NCBI GenBank assembly: GCA_003695205.1
Contig: RFIO01000175.1
Span: forward strand, 1-9,464
Direction: 5' to 3'
From: Deltaproteobacteria bacterium
GTDB lineage: Bacteria > Desulfobacterota > Desulfuromonadia > Desulfuromonadales > Geothermobacteraceae
DNA length: 9,464 bases
Positions 1 through 6,309 of this stretch are shown here, one piece after another. The first letter of the stretch is position 1. Each line of letters starts with the position of its first letter. Below the pieces are notes generated by a model. That model was not told the origin of the DNA, searched no databases, and worked only from the letters and a program-made list of their open reading frames with translations. The translations under genes and the position numbers were made by a program.

Positions 1-112
1 CCGAGGAGTCCTTGCCGATGGAGTAGAGCATCACCGGGTTCTCGAACTCGGCCGCCACTTCGCGCATGATGTGGATACTTTCGGCTTCCAGCCGCTTCAG
101 ATGGGTCATCAT
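1..112 (-). CDS. cysD: Sulfate adenylyltransferase subunit 2 (CysD), N-terminal fragment; gene continues past the left edge
   Basis: CysD is the catalytic subunit of the CysDN ATP sulfurylase, which makes adenosine 5'-phosphosulfate (APS) and pyrophosphate from ATP and sulfate in the cytoplasm. Only 37 codons are in the window, but they match the CysD N-terminus very closely: the start MMTHLKRLEAESIHIM is followed by REVAAEFENPVMLYSIGKDS. SIGKDS is the PP-loop that binds the ATP phosphates in this N-type ATP pyrophosphatase family. I chose the first of two adjacent ATG codons (112 and 109); an AAGGA sequence lies 13 nt upstream (126-130), a long but possible spacing. The gene follows the APS-kinase-like gene after 46 bp in the same direction and is probably in the same transcript. 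A cysN GTPase gene would be expected next, outside the window. Identity is confident despite the short length. Confidence 0.93.
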   Translation of the reverse strand, partial: MMTHLKRLEAESIHIMREVAAEFENPVMLYSIGKDSS

Positions 113-158
113 GGAACTGATTCCGTCCTTGTTTTGCGTTCGGCCCTGTCTCGGCCAG

Positions 159-890
159 TCAGATTGCGTTCAGGTAATGGCGTTTCAGGTAACGCCAGAT
201 CGTTTCGATTGCCTGCTCTTCGCTGACATTGTCAATATCGATTACAACTTCAGCCCCAACCGGGTCCTCGTAGGGGACATCGACCCCAGGAAAAAACCGG
301 TACTCACCGGCACGGGCCTTGCGGTAGTGCCCCTTGGTATCACGTTGCTCACAGGCTTCGACCGTCGACCTCATGTACACCTCGATGAAATTACCGGCCA
401 GCTGGCGCGCAAAATCACGGCTCTCCCGATAGGGAGAGACAAAGGAGGCCACCACGCTGACCCCGTTCTTCTCCAACATGGAACAGAGGTGACCAGCCCG
501 ACGTACATGACGGTCGACCTCCTCCGGGGTAAAGCCCAACTTGGGAAACAGATGCCGGACATCATGACTGTCGAGACGTTCAACCTTGATTCCGGTCGCA
601 GTCAGTTTTCGGTAAACACCATCGGCGACGGCCTTTTTGCCTGATGCCGGCAGGCCGGTGAACCAGAGTACGAAGGAGGGCACATCCTGTTTGCCCCAGC
701 GGATTTTCTGCCAGGCCCTTTCATGAAAGACATAAAGGGCCATCTTGGCAAACACCTCCAGGACTCCGACAGTCAGCGCCAGAGCGAATTCACCCGTGAA
801 CACGAAAACGATCAGTGCCGTAGTCAGGGTGGCCAGGGTCCGCCAGGAAACCGCCTTGAGAACGGATCGAGCGTGTGTTTCGACCTGCAT
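159..890 (-). CDS. cysC: Membrane-anchored adenylylsulfate kinase-like protein (DUF2061 + APS kinase), divergent active site
   Basis: APS kinase phosphorylates APS to PAPS, the donor for sulfotransferases and for sulfate reduction. This 243-residue protein has two parts. Residues about 8-66 resemble DUF2061: LKAVSWRTLAT, two hydrophobic stretches (about 17-33 and 35-55), then FHERAWQKIRWGK. Residues about 72-243 are an APS kinase domain with FTGLPASGK (77-85), LDSHDVR (106-112), SFVSPYRESRD (149-159), the RDTKGHYRKARAGE run (183-196) and GVDVPYEDP (202-210). Two motifs are abnormal. Walker A reads GLPASGKK, so the Ser/Thr that normally follows the invariant Lys is Lys86, and the usual DGDN reads DSHD. 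The frame is intact. Its ATG overlaps the rmlC stop by 1 nt (TGATG), and cysD follows 46 bp later. The context favours a working PAPS-forming enzyme at the membrane. The altered motifs leave open a changed substrate, weak activity or a non-catalytic partner role. Confidence 0.85.
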   Translation of the reverse strand: MQVETHARSVLKAVSWRTLATLTTALIVFVFTGEFALALTVGVLEVFAKMALYVFHERAWQKIRWGKQDVPSFVLWFTGLPASGKKAVADGVYRKLTATGIKVERLDSHDVRHLFPKLGFTPEEVDRHVRRAGHLCSMLEKNGVSVVASFVSPYRESRDFARQLAGNFIEVYMRSTVEACEQRDTKGHYRKARAGEYRFFPGVDVPYEDPVGAEVVIDIDNVSEEQAIETIWRYLKRHYLNAI

Positions 891-1431
891 CAGAACAGCT
901 CAGCCTCATTCAGCAGGGGCGCGTCACCATCTTTGCTCGACAGGATCACCTCACCGTCCAGCGGCCAGTCGATGCCAAGGTCCGCGTCATCCCAGCGGAT
1001 ACTGCGTTCGCACTCCGGTGCGTAAAAGTCGGTTGTTTTGTACAGGACATCGGCCCGGTCGCTGACTACACAGAAGCCGTGCGCGAAGCCGGGCGGGATC
1101 CAGAGTTGCCGGTAATTCTCCTCGGACAGATAGACTCCGACCCACTTCCCGAATGTGGCTGAATCGCGCCGGATATCGACGGCAACATCGTAGATGCGGC
1201 CGACAACACAGCGCACCAGCTTCCCCTGGGCGTGGGGCGGAAGCTGGTAATGCAGGCCGCGCAGTACATTTTTACCGCTGCGAGAGTGGTTGTCCTGCAC
1301 AAAAGATACGTCCAGGCCGGTCAGCTCCTGCCAGCTTTTCTGGTTGAACGATTCAAGAAAGAATCCCCGAGAGTCGCCGAATACCTTCGGTTCGAGGATA
1401 AGGACTCCGGGGAGATTGGTCGTCAGAACCT

Positions 1432-1435
<4 letters not shown>
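890..1435 (-). CDS. rmlC: dTDP-4-dehydrorhamnose 3,5-epimerase RmlC
   Basis: RmlC epimerises C3 and C5 of dTDP-4-keto-6-deoxy-D-glucose, the third step of cytoplasmic dTDP-L-rhamnose synthesis. The 181 residues are the family's normal length for this cupin-fold enzyme. Visible motifs in order are GDSRGFFLESF (20-30), FVQDNHS (45-51), LRGLHYQ (58-64) with catalytic base His62, GKLVRCVVGRIYDVAVDIR (71-89), LWIPPGFAHGF (111-121) and LYKTTDFYAP (131-140) with the proposed catalytic acid Tyr132. These two residues carry the same numbers in the well-studied M. tuberculosis enzyme. The ATG overlaps the rmlA stop by 4 nt (ATGA), with AAGG just upstream, and the stop overlaps the start of the APS-kinase-like gene by 1 nt. 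This puts rmlC between sugar and sulfate genes in one transcript. Nothing in the protein is unusual. Confidence 0.97.
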
Positions 1436-2312
<877 letters not shown>

Positions 2313-2316
<4 letters not shown>

Positions 2317-3212
2317 AAAAGAACTCCCCGGCCCTGTTTCAGGTAATGCCGCAGGGCCGCCCGCCAATCGGGCGGACAGGCCCCGGTCTCCTGCTGGTAT
2401 TTGCGCGTCGAAAGAACCGACCAGGCCGGCCTTTGGGCCGGCAGCGGATAGTCGGCGGTGGTTATCGGCTCGATGTTTTCAATGGCAAGGGCCATGCCAC
2501 AGGACCTGGCCTCCTCGGCAATTGCACAGGCGAACCCGTGCCAGCTGCACTGACCGCTGTTGGCAAAGTGAAACACCCCACGAGCACCGCAAGTGACAAG
2601 CCGGGCCATGGCTTCAGCCAAATCGTCGGTGTAGGTGGGGGAGCCAACCTGGTCATCAACCACCCGCAGTTGTCTCCGCTCGGACATCAGCCGCAGCATC
2701 GTTTCGACAAAATTTCCACCTCCCGGGCCAAACAGCCAGCTGGTGCGAACAATCAGCCAATCCCGCAGACCTGAATCGCGTATGGCCAGCTCCCCGGCCA
2801 GTTTGCTGCGACCATAGGCCGACAGCGGTCCGGTCGGGTCATCCTCAAGCCAGGGATTGGATTTGCGGCCGTCAAAAACATAGTCGGTGGAGACATGAAC
2901 CAGCCTAGCCCCACAGCCCAGCGCCGCCTCGGCCAGATATCCGGGGCCCAGCCCGTTGATGCGCGTGGCCAGTTCTTCTTGGCTTTCACAGCCGTCGACG
3001 TCGGTCATGGCCGCGCAGTTGAGAATAAGCTCTGGCCCGAACTCTTTCAGCCCGGCGAGAACCTGCTCCCGATTCGTCAAATCAAAATCAGGCAGGTCAA
3101 AAAAGACGGTGACAGCGTCAGCCGGAATCAGACGGCGCACCGCCTGCGCCAGCATGCCGTTGGCGCCGACCAGGGCAATGCGACCAGCAGGGAATTTCCT
3201 CTCACCGACCAT
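2313..3212 (-). CDS. rmlD: dTDP-4-dehydrorhamnose reductase RmlD
   Basis: RmlD reduces dTDP-4-keto-L-rhamnose with NAD(P)H to dTDP-L-rhamnose, the last step of the pathway. It is a short-chain dehydrogenase/reductase of the extended type. From the chosen start (299 residues) the visible motifs are the dinucleotide-binding GANGMLA (16-22), NCAAMTDVDGCE (65-76), HVSTDYVFDG (106-115), the catalytic YGRSK (Tyr133, Lys137), RTSWLFGPGG (156-165), DQVGSPTYTDDLA (187-199) and RPAWSVLSTRK (261-271) near the C-terminus. The frame stays open to an ATG at 3248, but that would add 12 atypical residues and overlap rmlB by 47 nt. The ATG at 3212 gives an 11-nt overlap with rmlB. No strong Shine-Dalgarno sequence precedes either start, so the exact start is uncertain. 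The stop overlaps the rmlA ATG by 4 nt. Confidence 0.95.
2324..2329 (-). promoter_or_regulatory. Shine-Dalgarno site that decides the rmlA start
   Basis: GGGGAG on the minus strand lies 7 nt before the ATG at 2316, inside the 3' end of rmlD. It supports 2316 over the longer in-frame start at 2367. Confidence 0.6.
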
Positions 3213-4269
3213 GGTACATCTGCCGGTAATAGTCCTGGTAGCTGCCATCGAGCACCGCGTCGAGCCAGTCCTGATGGTTCAGGTACCAGTCAATGGTCAT
3301 CTCGATCCCCTCTTCAAAACGGACCCGCGGCTGCCAGCCGAGTTCCCGACGGATCTTGCCCGCGTCGATGGCATAGCGGCGGTCGTGCCCGGCCCGATCC
3401 TTGACGAAGCGGATCAGCTCCCGACGCGGCCGACCATCCAGAAGACCGAGTTTTTTATCAAGCAGATCACAGATGGTGGTCACCACCTCGATATTCTGCT
3501 TTTCGCTGTTGCCGCCGATGTTGTAGGTCTGGCCCGGCTCACCGGCGGCCAGCACACGCAAAATGGCGCGGCAGTGGTCGTCGACGTAGAGCCAGTCGCG
3601 CACGTTTTTGCCGTCGCCGTAAACCGGCAGATCTTTGCCGGAACGGGCGTTGTTGATAATCAGCGGAATCAGTTTCTCAGGGAACTGAAAGGGGCCGTAA
3701 TTATTGCTGCAGTTGGTGATGAGAACCGGAAGGCCGTAGGTATGGAACCAGGCGCTCGCCAGGTGATCCGAACCGGCCTTGCTCGCCGAATAGGGGGAAC
3801 GCGGATCGTAGGGAGTCTGTTCGGTAAAATAGCCCGTCTCTCCCAGGGAGCCGTATACCTCGTCGGTGCTGACATGGAGAAAACGGCAGCGACGCGTCGA
3901 AGCTGTACCATCTGCCCAGGCCTTGCGCGCGGCATCGAGCAGGGTGAAGGTGCCGACGACGTTGGTACGCACGAATTCGCCCGGGCCGACGATGCTGCGA
4001 TCGACGTGCGACTCGGCGGCGAAGTGGACCACGGTATCGATACCGTGCTCGGCGAACAGCTTTTCAACCAGGTCGCCGTCGGCGATATCGCCCTGAATGA
4101 AGCAGTAGCGATCATCCTCCTCGATGTCGGCCAGCGACTTCAGGTTGCCGGCGTAGGTCAATTTGTCGAGATTGACCAGCCGACCGATGTCCCCCTCGGC
4201 CAATGCCAGACGAATGAAGTTCGAACCAATAAAACCGGCTCCGCCGGTTACAAGCATGCGCATGGACAT
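3202..4269 (-). CDS. rmlB: dTDP-glucose 4,6-dehydratase RmlB
   Basis: RmlB converts dTDP-glucose to dTDP-4-keto-6-deoxyglucose using tightly bound NAD+, the second step of rhamnose synthesis. The product is also a branch point for other deoxysugars. The 355-residue protein has the NAD-binding TGGAGFIGSNF (8-18), LDKLTYAGN (34-42), HFAAESHVDRS (82-92), the catalytic Thr135-Asp136-Glu137 in HVSTDEVYG (132-140), YSASK with Tyr160 and Lys164, NNYGPFQFPEKLIP (189-202), KNVRDWLYVDDHC (221-233) and NIGG (250-253). The length is normal and all key residues are present. The start is 5 nt after the dehydrogenase stop. An alternative ATG two codons later (4263) would begin MRMLVTGG; GGAG lies about 12 nt before the first ATG, so both remain possible. 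Confidence 0.97.
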   Translation of the reverse strand: MSMRMLVTGGAGFIGSNFIRLALAEGDIGRLVNLDKLTYAGNLKSLADIEEDDRYCFIQGDIADGDLVEKLFAEHGIDTVVHFAAESHVDRSIVGPGEFVRTNVVGTFTLLDAARKAWADGTASTRRCRFLHVSTDEVYGSLGETGYFTEQTPYDPRSPYSASKAGSDHLASAWFHTYGLPVLITNCSNNYGPFQFPEKLIPLIINNARSGKDLPVYGDGKNVRDWLYVDDHCRAILRVLAAGEPGQTYNIGGNSEKQNIEVVTTICDLLDKKLGLLDGRPRRELIRFVKDRAGHDRRYAIDAGKIRRELGWQPRVRFEEGIEMTIDWYLNHQDWLDAVLDGSYQDYYRQMYHGR

Positions 4270-4274
4270 TTCGA

Positions 4275-5579
4275 CTACAGACTCCAGTAATCCAGACCCA
4301 GTCGTTCAGCCTCGGACCGGGCAAGTTGCTGTTTGACATCGACCAGGACCCGACCCCCGCCCTCCCGATACATCCCGGCCAGTCGGGACGCAAGCGACTT
4401 GAAGGCCTCATGGGCGACCGCCCAGACAACAGCGTCGGCCCGGACGTCCTCCAGGCTCGCGAGCAAATCGACGCCGTACTCCTCGCGGGCCGCCTCAGGG
4501 TCAGCGACAGGGTCATAAACCAGGGGGCTGGCACCGAAACTTTCCAGCTCCCTGAGGATGTCAACAACCTTGCTGTTGCGGATGTCCGGGCAGTTCTCCT
4601 TGAAGGTCAGGCCCAGAACAAGCACCCGGCTCCCCTTGACCTGGCGGTCGGCGGCAATGAGCCGCTTCACCGTCATTTCGGCGATGTACTTGCCCATGTT
4701 GTCGTTGATGCGGCGACCAGCGAGAATGACCTCGGGATGATAGCCGATGCTTTCCGCCTTGTAGGTCAGGTAGTAGGGGTCGACGCCGATGCAGTGGCCG
4801 CCGACCAGGCCGGGGCGAAACGGCAGGAAATTCCACTTGGTACCAGCCGCCTCAAGGACATCCCCCGTGGGGATACCGAGACGGTTGAAAATCAGCGCTA
4901 GCTCATTCATCAGGGCGATGTTGAGGTCGCGCTGGGTATTCTCGATAACCTTGGCCGCCTCGGCCACCCGGATCGATGAAGCGCGGTGGATGCCTGCCCT
5001 GACCACCATGCCGTAGAGGTCGGCAACCAGATCGAGGCTTTCGGCGTCCTGGGCGGACACCACCTTGATGATCTTGTCGACGGTATGAACCTTGTCGCCC
5101 GGGTTGATGCGTTCGGGCGAATAGGCCACCTTGAAACCGGTACCGCAGCGCTTGCCTGAAGCCTGCTCCAGCCAGGGGACACACTCCTCCTCGGTGACAC
5201 CCGGATAGACCGTCGACTCGAAGACCACAACAGCTCCGTCAGCAAGATGTGGTCCGATGAGGCGGCAGGCCGACTCAAGCGGCCGAAGGTCCGGTCGGCG
5301 ATTGCCGTCGATCGGCGTCGGCACGGTCACGATGATGACCGCGGCCCGGGCAAGGTCCGCAGGGTCAGCGGTCAGTTGCAGGTCCGCTTCGCCCAGGTCC
5401 TTTTCCGAAACCTCGCCGGTGACATCCTGACCGTTTCTGAGCTGGTCAAGCTTGCGCCGGTCGATATCGAAGCCGATGACCCGCAGATGCCGGGCAAAGG
5501 CGACGGCCAGCGGCAGACCGACATAGCCGAGGCCGACAACCGCCACGGCCCCCTCTTTTTTCAGGCGCTCAATATTCAT
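4275..5579 (-). CDS. Nucleotide sugar 6-dehydrogenase, UDP-N-acetylhexosamine type (TviB/WbpO/WbpA-like)
   Basis: This enzyme oxidises C6 of a UDP-sugar in two NAD+-dependent steps to a UDP-uronic acid. The 434 residues carry all three parts of the UDP-glucose/GDP-mannose dehydrogenase family: an N-terminal Rossmann domain with VVGLGYVGLPLA (14-25), SPERINPGD (154-162) and KVIENTQRDLNIALMNEL (210-227); a central domain with AGTKWNFLPFRPG (245-257) and GGHCIGVDPYYL (260-271), including catalytic Cys263; and a C-terminal domain with LGLTFKENCPDIRNSK (322-337). The SPERINPGD, NTQRD and TKWNF signatures are those I associate with UDP-GlcNAc/GalNAc dehydrogenases rather than UDP-glucose dehydrogenase (Ugd); the exact substrate is inferred. 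I chose the ATG at 5579 because AGGGTG lies 6 nt upstream. A TTG seven codons earlier is less likely. It is the first gene after the 157-bp intergenic region, so it probably opens the group 2 transcript. Confidence 0.93.
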   Translation of the reverse strand: MNIERLKKEGAVAVVGLGYVGLPLAVAFARHLRVIGFDIDRRKLDQLRNGQDVTGEVSEKDLGEADLQLTADPADLARAAVIIVTVPTPIDGNRRPDLRPLESACRLIGPHLADGAVVVFESTVYPGVTEEECVPWLEQASGKRCGTGFKVAYSPERINPGDKVHTVDKIIKVVSAQDAESLDLVADLYGMVVRAGIHRASSIRVAEAAKVIENTQRDLNIALMNELALIFNRLGIPTGDVLEAAGTKWNFLPFRPGLVGGHCIGVDPYYLTYKAESIGYHPEVILAGRRINDNMGKYIAEMTVKRLIAADRQVKGSRVLVLGLTFKENCPDIRNSKVVDILRELESFGASPLVYDPVADPEAAREEYGVDLLASLEDVRADAVVWAVAHEAFKSLASRLAGMYREGGGRVLVDVKQQLARSEAERLGLDYWSL

Positions 5580-5585
5580 GCCTAT

Positions 5586-5591
5586 CACCCT
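5586..5591 (-). promoter_or_regulatory. Shine-Dalgarno site for the nucleotide sugar dehydrogenase
   Basis: AGGGTG on the minus strand lies 6 nt before the ATG at 5579 and 7 nt beyond the T-run of the leader hairpin. It supports the ATG at 5579 over the upstream in-frame TTG at 5600. Confidence 0.55.
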
Positions 5592-5598
5592 GAAACAC

Positions 5599-5626
5599 AA
5601 AAAGCCCCGAACGGCAGGTCCGGAGC
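5599..5626 (-). terminator. Intrinsic-terminator-like hairpin in the leader before the dehydrogenase gene
   Basis: On the minus strand the arm GCTCCGGA (5619-5626) can pair with TTCGGGGC (5604-5611) over 8 bp, two of them G-U, around a 7-nt loop (5612-5618). The arm is followed directly by five T (5599-5603). The plus strand has no T-run after the hairpin, so the signal is one-directional. It could end readthrough from the gmhB group, but only 19 nt separate it from the next start codon. Any promoter dedicated to group 2 must therefore lie upstream of it, which makes attenuation possible. The wobble pairs make its strength uncertain. Confidence 0.55.
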
Positions 5627-5644
5627 CGACAGGATCAACCTCGA

Positions 5645-5672
5645 TTCCCCCCTCCCGTACGGCGCGGGGGAA
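5645..5672. repeat. 28-bp imperfect dyad over the -10 and start region of the candidate promoter
   Basis: Arms TTCCCCC (5645-5651) and GGGGGAA (5666-5672) are perfect inverted repeats. They sit symmetrically around the palindrome CCGTACGG (5655-5662). Symmetry holds at 22 of 28 positions; the only breaks are the three bases on each side between arm and core. The dyad touches the -10 hexamer and covers the expected transcription start, the usual place for a repressor operator. If transcription came from further upstream it would instead form an RNA hairpin. I cannot name a regulator that binds this sequence. Confidence 0.45.
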
Positions 5673-5699
5673 GATAACATTTCAACCACTTCTGGTCAA
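5671..5699 (-). promoter_or_regulatory. Sigma70-like promoter for the dehydrogenase-rml-cysC-cysD group
   Basis: On the minus strand TTGACC (5694-5699, 5 of 6 to TTGACA) is followed after 17 bp by TATCTT (5671-5676, 4 of 6 to TATAAT). The site lies in the only long intergenic gap, just downstream of the gmhB stop, and points at the dehydrogenase gene. The expected start is near 5664, giving a leader of roughly 85 nt. The match is moderate and unconfirmed. Confidence 0.5.
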
Positions 5700-5736
5700 T
5701 AGAGAGCCGGTTCGGCGAGAGGAATACGGGCAGGTT

Positions 5737-6309
5737 TCAACCACCCAGAATTCGCGGCGCCAGCTGGGCTAGACCGGGGCAGCTGATGGCGGCCAGCTCG
5801 GGGTGCGTATCGAGGGTCCTGGCACCATATCCGCTCAGCAGCAGAAAGGATTGGCACCCAGCCGCGTCTCCCGCTTTGACATCCGCGGCCTTGTCCCCGG
5901 CCATAACGCTGCGGCCAAGATCAATATCGTAGCTGGCGGCGGCCTGCAGCAACAGACCGGGTTCCGGTTTGCGGCAGCTGCAGCGAACTGCATATTCGGG
6001 CACGACTCCATCAGGATGATGCGGGCAGACCAGCCAGTCATCGACACGCGCACCTTTCAGGGCCAGCTGCCGGTCGATTTCCGTATGAATCTCCCGCACG
6101 CGATCAAGATCGAACAGTCCACGGGCCACGCCCGACTGGTTGGTGACAACGATCACCAGCCAGCCGGCACGATTCAATCGCGCGATCGCCTCGGCGGCAC
6201 CGGGCAGAAGTTCGACCTGTGCCGGGTCGTCGAGATAGTCCTTCTCGACGATCAGACTGCCGTCCCGGTCCAGAAACAGGGCCCTGCGTTGCCCAACAGC
6301 CGCGTTCAT
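5737..6309 (-). CDS. gmhB: D-glycero-D-manno-heptose 1,7-bisphosphate 7-phosphatase GmhB
   Basis: GmhB removes the 7-phosphate from heptose 1,7-bisphosphate to give heptose 1-phosphate, the step between the two HldE reactions. It is a HAD-superfamily phosphatase. The 190 residues show motif I FLDRDGSL with nucleophile Asp14 and acid/base Asp16, motif II TNQSG (56-60), a zinc-binding set Cys95, His97, Cys110 and Cys112 (CPH and CSC), motif III Lys114 in CRKPEPG, and motif IV GDKAAD with Asp139 and Asp143. The zinc set and the neighbours distinguish it from histidinol-phosphatase-type relatives. Its ATG overlaps the hldE stop by 4 nt with little Shine-Dalgarno sequence, so it probably depends on coupled translation. 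It is the last gene of group 1. Confidence 0.96.
   Translation of the reverse strand: MNAAVGQRRALFLDRDGSLIVEKDYLDDPAQVELLPGAAEAIARLNRAGWLVIVVTNQSGVARGLFDLDRVREIHTEIDRQLALKGARVDDWLVCPHHPDGVVPEYAVRCSCRKPEPGLLLQAAASYDIDLGRSVMAGDKAADVKAGDAAGCQSFLLLSGYGARTLDTHPELAAISCPGLAQLAPRILGG

Noticed and set aside
66..644. Plus-strand open frame (192 codons) opposite the APS-kinase-like gene
   Set aside because: It is antisense to a protein with clear domain structure and overlaps the start of cysD; nothing supports expression.
2317..2367. Longer N-terminus for RmlA starting at 2367
   Set aside because: The added 17 residues are unlike the family and lie inside rmlD. The ATG at 2316 has a Shine-Dalgarno sequence and a 4-nt overlap like its neighbours.
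2956..4290. Long plus-strand open frame (444 codons) opposite rmlB and part of rmlD
   Set aside because: It mirrors the codon bias of two well-identified genes on the other strand and has no domain-like sequence.
5580..5736. ops/JUMPStart (RfaH-type) element or known riboswitch in the intergenic region
   Set aside because: I looked for GGCGGTAG on the coding strand and for obvious conserved riboswitch cores and saw none. The leader is better described as a simple hairpin with a T-run.
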